DNA of 64,000 nt. Source: Pyrinomonadaceae bacterium (GTDB lineage Bacteria > Acidobacteriota > Blastocatellia > Pyrinomonadales > Pyrinomonadaceae). The DNA lies in the NCBI GenBank assembly GCA_019694355.1, contig JAIBCB010000003.1, forward strand, positions 62,001-126,000, given 5' to 3'. The position numbers and the translations under genes were made by a program. Below, in pieces: positions 1-8,525 of the stretch; positions within the stretch are counted from its first letter, which is position 1; every line of letters begins with the position of its first letter. The notes beneath the pieces are model-generated. The model saw only the letters and a list, made by a program, of their open reading frames with translations. It had not been told where the DNA came from and made no database searches.

Positions 1-181
1 TCGCTGCAAAATTCTTCACCGGTCCCGAAGAGGCATAAGCAACAGCGGTCCCAACAACAGGCTCTGACACCGAAATACGTGCCTTTCCGGCTTCGGCATT
101 TGACGCACTGAGCTGCCAGGTCACAACTGCTGACAGAGCAAGGAATAGAGCAACGAAGCCAGTTTTTGATGCAGATCTCAT
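1..181 (-). CDS. partial exported protein, N-terminus only
   Basis: Only the first 60 codons lie in the window; the gene runs off the left edge. The start ATG is 4 nt beyond the stop of the SurA-like gene, so the two are probably one transcript. The N-terminus is a typical Sec signal peptide: MRSASK, a hydrophobic stretch, then an SNAEA site. After the signal come about 30 residues (KARISVSEPVVGTAVAY...) in which I recognise no family. Seen: signal-like start and operon spacing. Inferred: an exported protein. Function unknown. Confidence 0.6.
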   Translation of the reverse strand, partial: MRSASKTGFVALFLALSAVVTWQLSASNAEAGKARISVSEPVVGTAVAYASSGPVKNFAA

Positions 182-185
182 CGGC

Positions 186-881
186 TTAAGGCTCGCTCAA
201 GATCACGATCTCGGCCTGTCGCTTCCTGTCGTCAAGAAAGCTCTCGATCCTCGCCGCGACCTTGTCTTCGACGAGCAAACTGTGGATCGAGGCCTTTTGC
301 GATTCGAATGTCGGGATCACGACACCGGGCTGACGCCGCCGAAATTCAGGCACGTACGTGTCGTTGTAGAATTTCTGCTCTTCGTCCGCATTTACGATCA
401 CGAATGACCGAAATCGAAAGTCGATAAAATTGTTGATCGCGACGCGTTTTGTGATGAGATCGACAAAATCATCATCTCTGACGGACGAAAATCCGACGGA
501 ACGCAGCCGTTCCTCGAAAACGGCAGTGGACGGAAATCTCGACACGATAGCCCGTATCTCGGCTTGGATCTCTTCATCCGTCGGCTTTGTGCGAGGCAGC
601 CTAAGTGCTTCTAACGCAAAGAGTTGTTGGTTTATGAGCGAATCAAGGGCAGTGTTCAGGTCTTCTCGTGACGGTGCCGTGAGCGATGACTTGGGCTGTA
701 GGGCGAGCTGCCAAAGGATCTCGGAATAGAGGATCACCTCGGTCCTTACGCCATCCGAGACGGTCGCAACCGTTTTATCTACAACAGTTTGCCCGTGAGC
801 ACTGCCAAGCGCCGCCAGTATGATCACAAGCGGGGCCGCGAATCGCAGAACCGACCGAAAAACTGCTTTTGAATGGGTCAT
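186..881 (-). CDS. SurA N-domain-like periplasmic chaperone/foldase
   Basis: About 231 aa. The start is placed at the ATG giving MTHSKAVFRSV because a signal peptide follows (hydrophobic stretch, then GSAHGQ); 18 further in-frame codons upstream look non-coding. The mature part begins TVVDKTVATVSDG, like the SurA/PpiD N-terminal domain ('VAVVNDEVI'), and has a helical chaperone region with LINQQLFALEA and a C-terminal FLDDRKRQAEIVIL helix. No parvulin (rotamase) domain is visible, so it may act only as a chaperone for outer-membrane or exported proteins. It lies upstream of another exported protein and divergent from the histidine kinase gene. Confidence 0.6.
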   Translation of the reverse strand: MTHSKAVFRSVLRFAAPLVIILAALGSAHGQTVVDKTVATVSDGVRTEVILYSEILWQLALQPKSSLTAPSREDLNTALDSLINQQLFALEALRLPRTKPTDEEIQAEIRAIVSRFPSTAVFEERLRSVGFSSVRDDDFVDLITKRVAINNFIDFRFRSFVIVNADEEQKFYNDTYVPEFRRRQPGVVIPTFESQKASIHSLLVEDKVAARIESFLDDRKRQAEIVILSEP

Positions 882-944
882 TTGACCTATATTTTCGGCT
901 GAAAACCGGCAAGTGTCAACGGAAATCCCGACCAAGTAAAATAG

Positions 945-973
945 TTGACAAAACCGTTTAAATCCCTTTTAAT
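945..973 (+). promoter_or_regulatory. sigma70-type promoter for the NtrB/NtrC-like pair
   Basis: A perfect -35 TTGACA (945-950) is followed after 17 nt by TTTAAT (968-973). It points towards the kinase gene, leaving a leader of about 90 nt. Position and spacing are seen; activity is inferred. Confidence 0.55.
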
Positions 974-989
974 AGAAAGGTGCTGATTC

Positions 990-1007
990 TTTGGCGGTTC
1001 CGCCAAA
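990..1007 (+). other. perfect hairpin in the kinase leader
   Basis: TTTGGCGG and CCGCCAAA are perfect 8-nt arms around TT. The hairpin starts about 17 nt after the -10 box, so it lies in the predicted 5' leader. No T-run follows, so it is not a classic terminator. It could be an operator or a leader structure. Confidence 0.4.
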
Positions 1008-1067
1008 ATAAGCACGATTCAACCTGGATTTCCGCTGACGTTCCCCGCCAGCCGCCCGACTTTACTA

Positions 1068-2723
1068 ATGCTTGCAGCTCAACGGCCGAAGAAAACTTCG
1101 AAGCCGGCGAATCCAACACTATCCGCGGAGGAAGCGGGCGACCTGCGATTTATCGCAGACCTTAGCCGCAGCCTTTTGCTCACAGTGCACCCAAAGAAGG
1201 TCGCTTCTCGCGTTGTCGAAGCGATCTGCGAGACGGGTGCATCCGGTTGTGTGTTTGCGGCCGAACTGCCTAACATTGGCTTGATCGCATGCTCCTCGGA
1301 CAACTCGACCTCTGTTGACCGCCGGCGGTTCGAAAGCTGGCTCTCTCTGCTTCCGCCGCAGGTCGGATATGTCGAGAAGCGTCCCGAGGAGTTTATGCTC
1401 TCCGGTGTGTCGGCCAAGGCTGAATACGTTTCTCCGCTTCGGATCGAAGGAGAGATACGCGGGGCGATCGTCACGGCCTTTGCCGATGGTACGGAACTGA
1501 CCGAAACGCGTATGCGTCTGCTCGATGCGATCACACAGGTCGCGGCCCTGAGCGTAAACCTTTCCGCTCATTACGAATCGACGATCAACAGCTCTATCGA
1601 TCAGGCTCGGCAAGAGCATCGCAAGTTTACCGAGGCTGTCCTCGATGCCCTTCCCGTTTCACTCTATGTCGTAGATCGCGACTACAAGATCGTGACGTGG
1701 AATCACCACCGAGAGATCGGCGAACAAGGCATCCCGCGTGATGTCGCGGTCGGCCGTGATATCTTCGCTGTCTTGGCCAAATATCCTGAAGATCGACTCA
1801 AACGTGAGTTCGAACGAGCTTTCAATACCGGAAAGATCGAGCGGATCGAACAGCAAACGGTCGACGATGACGGTGGAACCCGGCATTGGATGGTGAGCAA
1901 GATTCCCATGCGCAATGCCGAATCGGGCGAGATCACACACGTGATCACGGTCGGCGAGGACATCACCGTCCGCGTCGATGCGATGAACGCGATCAGCCGA
2001 GCAGAAAAACTTGCAGCGGTCGGCCGCCTTGCCGCCGGAGTTGTTCATGAGATCAATAACCCGCTAGCGACCGTCGCGGCCTGTGCAGAATCACTCGAAC
2101 AGCGAGTCGCAGATGGCGACTTCGGCTACGGCCCGGCAACCGACGATCTGACCGAGTATCTTGGCCTGATCAAAAGCGAAACTTTCCGCTGCAAGACGAT
2201 CACGACAGGATTGCTTGATTTCAGCCGAGTACGAACGGGCGAGCGAGAAGATATGGACGTAGCGGATGTTGTCCGCTCAGCCGCTAAACTGATCTCACAT
2301 CAGAAACGCGGCAGCTCGATCGAAATTTCGGTCGATGTGCACGAACCGATCAACAAGATCAGAGGCGACGGCGGGCAGATACAGCAAGCCGTGATCGCCC
2401 TTGCCACGAATGCCATCGACGCAATGCCGAATGGCGGCAAACTAGGATTCTATGTGCGTCAAGACCCCCGGCGCGTCATCATAGAAGTTTCCGATACGGG
2501 TATCGGAATTCCAACCGAAGACCTTCCACGGATATTCGAGCCTTTCTTTACGACCAAGGAGGTCGGCAAAGGAACAGGTCTCGGCCTCGCAGTCTGTTAT
2601 GGAATCGTTTCAGAACATTCGGGCCGCATCAGCGTCCGATCATCTCCGCGTAAGGGTACAACCTTTACGATCAGCCTGCCCCTTCAGGCTCCCATAACAA
2701 ATGTCCAAACTATTAGTCGTTGA
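1068..2723 (+). CDS. cytosolic sensor histidine kinase, NtrB-like
   Basis: 551 aa with no membrane segments. By eye: a GAF-like region (about 25-165), a PAS domain (about 190-300, [22 protein letters not shown]), a HisKA helix with H-box [15 protein letters not shown] (phospho-acceptor H327), and a HATPase domain with N-box [11 protein letters not shown]1 DTGIGIP, F-box FEPFFTTK and G2 GTGLGLAVC. It autophosphorylates and should donate to the sigma54 activator encoded directly downstream, whose start overlaps its 3' end by 23 nt. The signal is unknown; both sensory domains are intracellular. Confidence 0.88.
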   Translation: MLAAQRPKKTSKPANPTLSAEEAGDLRFIADLSRSLLLTVHPKKVASRVVEAICETGASGCVFAAELPNIGLIACSSDNSTSVDRRRFESWLSLLPPQVGYVEKRPEEFMLSGVSAKAEYVSPLRIEGEIRGAIVTAFADGTELTETRMRLLDAITQVAALSVNLSAHYESTINSSIDQARQEHRKFTEAVLDALPVSLYVVDRDYKIVTWNHHREIGEQGIPRDVAVGRDIFAVLAKYPEDRLKREFERAFNTGKIERIEQQTVDDDGGTRHWMVSKIPMRNAESGEITHVITVGEDITVRVDAMNAISRAEKLAAVGRLAAGVVHEINNPLATVAACAESLEQRVADGDFGYGPATDDLTEYLGLIKSETFRCKTITTGLLDFSRVRTGEREDMDVADVVRSAAKLISHQKRGSSIEISVDVHEPINKIRGDGGQIQQAVIALATNAIDAMPNGGKLGFYVRQDPRRVIIEVSDTGIGIPTEDLPRIFEPFFTTKEVGKGTGLGLAVCYGIVSEHSGRISVRSSPRKGTTFTISLPLQAPITNVQTISR

Positions 2724-4092
2724 CGACGAAAAGAATTTACGACTTGTCGTACAGAAAGAAATGACCCGGCAGGGCCACGAGGTGGAGGTCGCCGAGGACG
2801 GCGAAGCTGCGTGGGCGTTGATCGAAGAAGAGGACTTCGACGTCGTTCTTTGCGACATCAACATGCCTCATCTTGACGGGGTCAATCTTTTACGCAGGAC
2901 GCGAGAGCTGTGTCAATATCCGCCGGAAGTGATAATGCTTACGGGACAGGCAACGGTCGAAACCGCGATCGAGGCAATGAAGCTCGGCGCGTATGACTAT
3001 TTAACAAAACCTTACCGCATCGCTGAACTCGGAGCCCTTGTCGAGGCCGCGGCCGAGAAACAGCAGCTGAAACTCGATAATCAACGGCTTCGGGCGCAGA
3101 TCGCACGATCGAACAGATCTTTGCCCGAGATCGTCGCGGATTCGCCGCAGATGAAGGAGTCGCTCCGACTCGTGCAAAGAGTAGCTCCAAGCGACACGTC
3201 GGTCCTGATCACAGGGGAATCAGGCGTCGGCAAAGAATTGATCGCCCAAGCGATCCACAGGCTTAGCGATCGGGCTGATAAGCCTTTCATCGACCTGAAC
3301 TGTGCCGCTCTGCAGGATACGCTTCTTGAGAGCGAACTGTTTGGCCACGAGGCCGGTGCGTTCTCCGGCGCGCGTTCCCGGAAGCTCGGCCTATTTGAGA
3401 TCGCCGACGGCGGCACACTGTTCCTGGACGAAATAATGGAGATGCCGATACCGCTTCAATCGAAGCTGCTGAGGGCTCTTGAAACAAGGTCGTTCTTCCG
3501 TGTCGGCGGTGTGAAGAAAGTGTCGGTCAACGTTCGGCTGCTTGCCGCGACGAATCGTGACAAACGTGATGCGATCGCGGACGGATCGTTCCGCGCCGAT
3601 CTGATGTACAGGATCAACAGCTTCGAGATCAACATCGCTCCGCTTCGCGAACGCCGCGAAGACATCGAACCTCTTTCACGCTATTTGCTCGGCAAACTCG
3701 CCGGGCCAAACGCACCGCGTCTTAGCGATGCGGCCGTGGATGCTCTTCATTCGTTCGATTGGTCAGGCAATGTTCGGCAGCTTCGAAACTGTCTCGAACG
3801 AGCAGTTCTTCTTGCAGATAACGGTATTATCACGCCGCGGGAATTGCCGCCGGAGATCGCATTCCGCGATTCACGGCCGGCCGTCTCGGTCAGCTATCAG
3901 CCGCCGAGAGCGAACGGCGCGTCAACATTCCAAAACGCAGTTCCGACGAACCTTCGCGACGTCGAGCGTCAGCAGATAATCGGGGCACTCGAAAAGACCG
4001 GCTGGCATCGCGGCAAGACCGCCGAACTCCTCGGCATCTCGCCATCGACGCTCTATCGCCGCCTTCGCGAATACGGCCTCGAATCAAGATAG
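2701..4092 (+). CDS. sigma54-dependent response regulator, NtrC family
   Basis: 463 aa with three domains. The receiver (1-120) has D52 (DINMP), T81 and K103. The AAA+ domain (about 145-370) has Walker A GESGVGKE (172-179) and Walker B GGTLFLDE. The C-terminal Fis-type helix-turn-helix is RGKTAELLGISPSTLYRRLRE. The sigma54-contacting loop reads GAFSGA (219-224) instead of GAFTGA, a conservative Thr-to-Ser change at a key residue. It is translationally coupled to the NtrB-like kinase. Target genes are not evident in the window. It ends 10 bp from the convergent TPR gene. Confidence 0.9.
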   Translation: MSKLLVVDDEKNLRLVVQKEMTRQGHEVEVAEDGEAAWALIEEEDFDVVLCDINMPHLDGVNLLRRTRELCQYPPEVIMLTGQATVETAIEAMKLGAYDYLTKPYRIAELGALVEAAAEKQQLKLDNQRLRAQIARSNRSLPEIVADSPQMKESLRLVQRVAPSDTSVLITGESGVGKELIAQAIHRLSDRADKPFIDLNCAALQDTLLESELFGHEAGAFSGARSRKLGLFEIADGGTLFLDEIMEMPIPLQSKLLRALETRSFFRVGGVKKVSVNVRLLAATNRDKRDAIADGSFRADLMYRINSFEINIAPLRERREDIEPLSRYLLGKLAGPNAPRLSDAAVDALHSFDWSGNVRQLRNCLERAVLLADNGIITPRELPPEIAFRDSRPAVSVSYQPPRANGASTFQNAVPTNLRDVERQQIIGALEKTGWHRGKTAELLGISPSTLYRRLREYGLESR

Positions 4093-4101
4093 AACCAGAA
4101 C

Positions 4102-5307
4102 CTAGTTCTTCTCTCTGATCACGTATTTCTTTACATAATCACGAAGCTTATCGCGATGTTCTCGTAGATACTTGGGGTGATCTGACGCGACGCCTTCATC
4201 AGATGCGGTCATCAGAACGTAGGCTTCGAGTAGGCCTTCGTCGTCCAGCTTTTTGATCATTTGGATCTGAGGATCGATTTTTTTTGGATCCTTTTCGAAA
4301 CCCTTGGCCGCCGATACGACAGAACGAAGAGCATCAACCTCTTCTTTCATCGAATGGCGATATACCTTCTCATCCGGAAATTCCTTTGCGAATTTTTCCT
4401 TCTTCCAAATAGATCGGGTAGCCGTATAGGTTATCCAAGCCATTTGGCTTCCGCCTTTCATGAGCGAGTCCAATGTGATCGTCGTTGATTCCTTGCCATC
4501 AGCTCCGACGGTTGTCTTTGGACGGTCGATCCGGGGATGTCCAAGATTTGCACCGACCGCCTCAGCCCATCTCACAATCCCGCTAAGGGCAAGTCGATTG
4601 TACGGCTCCGTGATCCATGCCTCTACATACCGGTCGCGGGCCGCATCGAATTTCTTATCGGCCATCAATGGTGTTGCCGAATATCGATATGCGATCTCGC
4701 GATACGGATTGAGAGCGATCGCCTTTTGATACCAGATCTCTGCGTTCGGGTGATCTTTTTTGACCTTGTAAACATCACCGACAAATAGGACGGCAAAATA
4801 GTTGGTCGGGTCGTAGCTAAGAGCTTCTTGATAGTAGCTAAGTGCCTCGTCCATATTGTTGAGAACGAATGCCGTCTCGCCTCTATTCATTGCCTCATTT
4901 GCCTTCGGGTTTGTGGAGAACTTATCAAAACCACCGCCATCTGCAGGAAGCGAATTGAACATACCGGCAGTATGGGCACTTTTATCGCCGGCGGCGATCG
5001 CGTCCCCGAAAGCCTTCCGAGCTCGGATCCTGAGGGACCTGGCTTCCTCCTGTGACAGGGCGATCGCCGAATTCGCGATCAACGCAAACCCTAGTTCACG
5101 CTGTACAACAGGATCTGAGGGCGTAGCAGTCGCAACCTTTTGAAGCAGCGGAAGCGCATCGATGTAGTTCGAACTTGCTGCAAGGGCTAAGGCCCGCTCG
5201 CGCATTTGCTTCACATCGGCTGTTTGCGAACGAACTGACAAAGAGAGTGACAGGATGAACAAAATGCCGACGGTCAAGAGTGAGACGGGAATAGTTGAGG
5301 TTTTCAT
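4102..5307 (-). CDS. secreted/periplasmic TPR-repeat protein
   Basis: 401 aa. A signal peptide (MKTSTIPVSLLTVGILFILSL, cleavage near SVRSQ) precedes helical repeats. Recognisable TPR units include NYIDALPLLQKVATATPSDP (about 47-66), NNMDEALSYYQEALSYDPTN and PNAEIWYQKAIALNPYRE. The C-terminal third (about 250-401) is charged and unlike any family I know. TPRs mediate protein-protein contacts, so a scaffold role in the envelope is inferred. It is a single gene, convergent with the NtrC-like gene; their ends are 10 bp apart around a short AGAAC-CTA-GTTCT dyad. Confidence 0.72.
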   Translation of the reverse strand: MKTSTIPVSLLTVGILFILSLSLSVRSQTADVKQMRERALALAASSNYIDALPLLQKVATATPSDPVVQRELGFALIANSAIALSQEEARSLRIRARKAFGDAIAAGDKSAHTAGMFNSLPADGGGFDKFSTNPKANEAMNRGETAFVLNNMDEALSYYQEALSYDPTNYFAVLFVGDVYKVKKDHPNAEIWYQKAIALNPYREIAYRYSATPLMADKKFDAARDRYVEAWITEPYNRLALSGIVRWAEAVGANLGHPRIDRPKTTVGADGKESTTITLDSLMKGGSQMAWITYTATRSIWKKEKFAKEFPDEKVYRHSMKEEVDALRSVVSAAKGFEKDPKKIDPQIQMIKKLDDEGLLEAYVLMTASDEGVASDHPKYLREHRDKLRDYVKKYVIREKN

Positions 5308-5462
5308 ATTTCTGCTCCGGCAAAAGAGGATTGATCCCAGGATTCTATCAGACTTTGATGCAGCACGGCTCCGAATCGTTCCGCTCAGATCGCGAATTAG
5401 TTGGCCTTGCTCGAGGCTGGAACGCCGTCGGTTCTGGTCGGCGAAGTGTAAGAACCCGCAGA

Positions 5463-5780
5463 CTATGCCTCAACGACGTTCTTTAATGCGTTAACGAGCG
5501 GGTCTGTTAAGTTGATCGTGTAATAGACTCTCTTTCCGTCCTTCACCCGTTCAACGAGATCGGCATTCAGCAGGACCTTTAGATGTTGGGAGGCGAGCGG
5601 TTCGGAGATGCCGACGGCGGCGGCGATCTGGCTAACGATCACGTTGTCGTGCTTTAGCAGGGCCCGAAAGATCAGGCAGCGGTTCGGTTCGCCCAAGGCA
5701 TCAAAGGCGGCCGCCATTCGGCGGACATCCATTCCTTTGACATACTTCTCGAGCTTCTTATGTTCTCTGGGCGTCAGCAT
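5463..5780 (-). CDS. ArsR/SmtB-family winged-helix regulator
   Basis: 105 aa. The winged helix covers most of the protein: FDALGEPNRCLIFRALL, IVSQIAAAVGISEPLASQHLKVLLNADLV and a wing VKDGKRVYYTI. The ELCVCDL metal-binding motif of ArsR/SmtB metal sensors is absent (NVIVSQIAA instead), so a non-metal signal is likely. It starts 2 bp after the stop of the FNR-like reductase and probably represses that operon through the dyad at 6483-6495. Confidence 0.85.
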   Translation of the reverse strand: MLTPREHKKLEKYVKGMDVRRMAAAFDALGEPNRCLIFRALLKHDNVIVSQIAAAVGISEPLASQHLKVLLNADLVERVKDGKRVYYTINLTDPLVNALKNVVEA

Positions 5781-5782
5781 CC

Positions 5783-6469
5783 TTAAGCATCATAGCCCGG
5801 GAAGTAATCGAACTTCGAATGAGCTTCGTCGATCCCCATTCCCTCGAGCTTTCTCTTAAAAGCCTCGACCATCGGCTCCGGGCCGGAAACAAAATAGATC
5901 GGGTCGTTGAGCCTTGAACCGGCCGTTCGTAGAGCTTCTTCATTGATGAAGTTATCGCCGATAAAATATGTGATCTTAAAACCCGGATGCTCGCGGCTGA
6001 AGGCTTCGAGTTCTCCCTTAAATGGGATGGTCGCTTCATCACGGTTTGCATACAACAGTTCGGCACGGATCTCCTTTCCATCATGCGCAAACTGCTTCAG
6101 GATCGAAAGGAAAGGCGTAATTCCAATGCCGCCGACCACAAAAACATACTCTCTTGACGGATCGTCAACGGTAAAGTCGCCTTCCGGCAGGTCAGCTTCG
6201 ATAGTGTCGCCCGGCTTCATCGCCATCAGCTTCTGCTTGAATGAACTGCTGTATTCGCTGTTAATGCGTGTCGTGATCCAAACATCGCCCTCATGTGGCG
6301 CACTTGAGATCGTAAACCAGCGTTCGTCGCCGCGTTGGTCAGCATCCTTATGCGGCAAAGTGTAGTGGATAAATTGGCCGGGCACCCACGAGATCGGCTC
6401 TGCAGAGGTAAACACGAAACTCCGGACATCTCCCTCGGCCGGAATGACTTCTTCTAAACTCAGTTGCAT
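5783..6469 (-). CDS. ferredoxin-NADP+ reductase-like flavoprotein
   Basis: 228 aa, the compact FAD/NAD(P) two-domain reductase without an iron-sulphur domain. FAD-binding motif RWFTISS is at 50-56 (RxYS type, with Phe), followed by VWITTRI. The NAD(P) domain starts at VVGGIGITPFLSIL and ends with VSGPEPMVEAFKRKL. It should move electrons between NAD(P)H and a ferredoxin, flavodoxin or oxygenase partner; no partner gene is adjacent. It is cotranscribed with the ArsR regulator from the promoter at 6496-6524. Confidence 0.82.
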   Translation of the reverse strand: MQLSLEEVIPAEGDVRSFVFTSAEPISWVPGQFIHYTLPHKDADQRGDERWFTISSAPHEGDVWITTRINSEYSSSFKQKLMAMKPGDTIEADLPEGDFTVDDPSREYVFVVGGIGITPFLSILKQFAHDGKEIRAELLYANRDEATIPFKGELEAFSREHPGFKITYFIGDNFINEEALRTAGSRLNDPIYFVSGPEPMVEAFKRKLEGMGIDEAHSKFDYFPGYDA

Positions 6470-6482
6470 ATCTAAACACCTA

Positions 6483-6524
6483 TTTAACTATTAAAAGGAT
6501 ACGACTTTGCCTTTTGCGTGTCAA
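6483..6524 (-). promoter_or_regulatory. promoter and dyad operator of the reductase-arsR operon
   Basis: On the minus strand TTGACA (6519-6524) is followed after 17 nt by TATCCT (6496-6501). Just downstream, over the expected start point, lies the dyad TTTAA-CTA-TTAAA (6483-6495). ArsR proteins bind such AT-rich dyads, so autoregulation of the operon is inferred. Confidence 0.6.
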
Positions 6525-6551
6525 TCGGTAATTTGACCCCAACCGCACAGC

Positions 6552-7163
6552 TTATCTTTTGACGGTAAACAGATAACGGCGTTCGCTGTTAGGCAGTAAG
6601 ATCTCGCGAAAGGCACGCCCTTCAGCGGAAAGAACTTCCCTAAGAGACGGGCCGCCGAAGAGCATGAATTCTCGGCGTGGAAAATGCCGAAACATCTGCG
6701 GTAGTTTGTCTGTGAATTTATCTAGAGCACGGCAGGTTACGATGTCGCCCGGCACACGGCCGGCTTCACTAAACTGCCTATTGATCACCGTAACGCGATC
6801 TGCAATACCGAGTTCGACCGCTGCGTCCGACAGGAACTTTGCCTTCTTTTCTTTGGATTCGATCAGCGTCGCTGTGAGATCGGGCCTAGCGATCAAACAG
6901 GGGAGCGATGGAAATCCGCCGCCCGGGCCAACATCAATGAAGCTCGCATTCTTCGGCAGGAATTCGAGCAGCGCAAGCGACTCGAGCGTGTGCCGCTCGG
7001 CGAACTCCTCCATCGAGACAGGCCCCGTCAGATGCAGCAGCGGATTTGCCTCAGCTACAAGGTCATAATGCCTCGAAAGGCCGGCGATGGCTTCCTGAGT
7101 GAGTTTTAGACCAATCTCCCCCGCGCATCGGCTCAAAATGTCGCGAAACGTTTCTTTCACCAT
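6552..7163 (-). CDS. rsmG: 16S rRNA (guanine527-N7)-methyltransferase RsmG
   Basis: 203 aa. It methylates G527 N7 of 16S rRNA using SAM. The SAM site is FIDVGPGGGFPSLPCLIARPD; the N-terminal helix region has LTGPVSMEEFAERHTLESL, close to the RsmG/GidB signature (N-L-T ... RH..DSL). The open frame continues upstream to 7334 but crosses a tRNA-Leu gene, so I start at the ATG giving MVKETFRD. The last residues (YLFTVKR) end like the family. It is probably cotranscribed with the tRNA. Confidence 0.9.
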   Translation of the reverse strand: MVKETFRDILSRCAGEIGLKLTQEAIAGLSRHYDLVAEANPLLHLTGPVSMEEFAERHTLESLALLEFLPKNASFIDVGPGGGFPSLPCLIARPDLTATLIESKEKKAKFLSDAAVELGIADRVTVINRQFSEAGRVPGDIVTCRALDKFTDKLPQMFRHFPRREFMLFGGPSLREVLSAEGRAFREILLPNSERRYLFTVKR

Positions 7164-7213
7164 CCAATTATTACCGAAATACAGGGGCGAGACGACTGCG
7201 AAGAAGAAGTTTG

Positions 7214-7300
7214 TGGTGCGGACGAGAAGAATCGAACTTCCACTCTGTAACCAGAACAGGCTTCTGAGACCTGCGCGTCTACCAGTTCCGCCACGTCCGC
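7214..7300 (-). tRNA. tRNA-Leu (anticodon CAG)
   Basis: 87 nt including an encoded CCA. The acceptor stem pairs GCGGACG with CGTCCGC. The D-arm is GGCGGAACTGGTAGACGC. The anticodon stem CAGGT/GCCTG encloses loop CTCAGAA, which gives CAG. A long variable arm (class II) and T-arm with GTTCGATTC follow. It reads codon CUG and lies 50 bp upstream of rsmG. Confidence 0.95.
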
Positions 7301-7497
7301 ACATTCGTTTACGGGCGAAGATTTGAGGATACAAGATTCGCGGCGTTTGGACAATTCGGGAAAGTGCCCGTAAAGGTAGACGGGCCCGCAGAGCCGCAAA
7401 GGACCACCGAAGAAGATGACTTTCTCCGCGTCTGGTATATTGAGAGTGTGGAGTTCGCGGAGTAATAGGCGAGATCCGCGGCTTGTCCGAAACGAAT

Positions 7498-8088
7498 ATG
7501 CTCTCTTTGACCGTTTATCCGATCGTATTTTTAGTGATCTGGATCGCGTTTGCGGTCATTGCATCGCTCTTGATCCTGCGTCTCGTGCTGACCTGGGCCG
7601 ACCCGAATCCGTTTGGAAAGGTCGGGAAATTCGCATTTTGGATCCGCCGCCGAACTGAAAAGTGGGTCTATCCCGCGGCGCGCATGCTCGCGACCTATGG
7701 GGTGAATATTCGATATGCGCCGCTCATCACGCTGCTGGTCGCATTGATCCTCACATACTTTCTAACGCAGGTGATCGCGAATACCTTCTTTGTTATCGAC
7801 GGTCTGCTCCTCGGCGTTCTAAGAGGAAGCGTGAGCATCGTGATCGGGTTCGTGCTCTACGGCATACTCAGCGTTCTTGTTCTGCTGATCTTTGTCAGAT
7901 TTATCGCATCGTGGTTCGTCTTCTCAAGCGGGTCATTCCTCGGCTTCGTACACCGCGTAACAGACCCGATACTTGTCCCGTTCCAACGCTGGATTCCGCC
8001 CGTCGGGATGTTCGACCTTTCGGCGATGATCGTTCTGCTGCTGATATGGGTCTTGCAGTCGGTCGTCTTGAGCGTGTTCGTACGATAG
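7498..8088 (+). CDS. YggT-family integral membrane protein
   Basis: 196 aa from the ATG (a TTG five codons upstream is possible). Two YggT-like units: hydrophobic helices around 8-30, 70-100, 105-130 and 165-190, with the typical LRLVLTWADPNPFG near the first unit and VTDPILVPFQRWIPPVGMFDLS near the second. YggT proteins are small membrane proteins linked to osmotic tolerance or thylakoid/envelope organisation; the biochemical role is uncertain. It forms an operon with the DUF167 gene 3 bp downstream, an arrangement common in many bacteria. Confidence 0.85.
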   Translation: MLSLTVYPIVFLVIWIAFAVIASLLILRLVLTWADPNPFGKVGKFAFWIRRRTEKWVYPAARMLATYGVNIRYAPLITLLVALILTYFLTQVIANTFFVIDGLLLGVLRGSVSIVIGFVLYGILSVLVLLIFVRFIASWFVFSSGSFLGFVHRVTDPILVPFQRWIPPVGMFDLSAMIVLLLIWVLQSVVLSVFVR

Positions 8089-8091
8089 GCA

Positions 8092-8376
8092 ATGCTCGAT
8101 ATCAGAACCACTGCAGACGGTGTTGAATTCAGCGTTCGCGTCGTGCCGAGAGCCTCGAAAAGCGAGATCATCGGCGTTATCGACGGAACGGTCAAAGTGC
8201 GTCTGAAGGCGCCGCCGGTTGACGGAGCCGCCAATGGGGAGCTTATCAAGCTGTTTGCCGGAAAGCTCGGTGTCGCAAAGAGTGACGTAGAGATCGTCTC
8301 GGGACTAACATCTAAAACCAAGCGTTTGAGGGTGTCAGGCGTAACGGTCGAAGCACTCAATGAGCTCTTAAGTTAA
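8092..8376 (+). CDS. DUF167 (YggU-family) protein
   Basis: 94 aa, the full length of this small family. Diagnostic segments are VRVVPRASKSEIIG, VKVRLKAPPVDGAANGEL and VEIVSGLTSKTKRLRV. Function is unknown across the family. It starts 3 bp after the YggT gene, so both are surely cotranscribed. Confidence 0.9.
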   Translation: MLDIRTTADGVEFSVRVVPRASKSEIIGVIDGTVKVRLKAPPVDGAANGELIKLFAGKLGVAKSDVEIVSGLTSKTKRLRVSGVTVEALNELLS

Positions 8377-8410
8377 GGCCGATTCTGCCTGCTGTACCGA
8401 AAATGTCCGT

Positions 8411-8440
8411 TTGTCGGCGATAAAATCGGCGTGTTATATT
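8411..8440 (+). promoter_or_regulatory. putative promoter of yebC
   Basis: TTGTCG (8411-8416) and TATATT (8435-8440) are spaced by 18 nt and lie 85 nt before the yebC start. It is a near-consensus sigma70 site judged by sequence only. Confidence 0.4.
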
Positions 8441-8525
8441 TTCTGTTTCGAGAAAATGCATGCCGGACAGGCCGCATCGACCTGCTTGCACCTTCTCAAC
8501 TCTGTTTCATAAGGACGATTCGTAA

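Noticed and set aside
7164..7334. N-terminal extension of rsmG
   Set aside because: The extended frame runs through the tRNA-Leu gene, so the true start is the later ATG.
8098..8125. AGAACCACTGC at the start of the yggU-like gene, similar to the palindrome head
   Set aside because: The encoded residues (IRTTADGVEF) match the normal start of this family, and no hairpin core follows.
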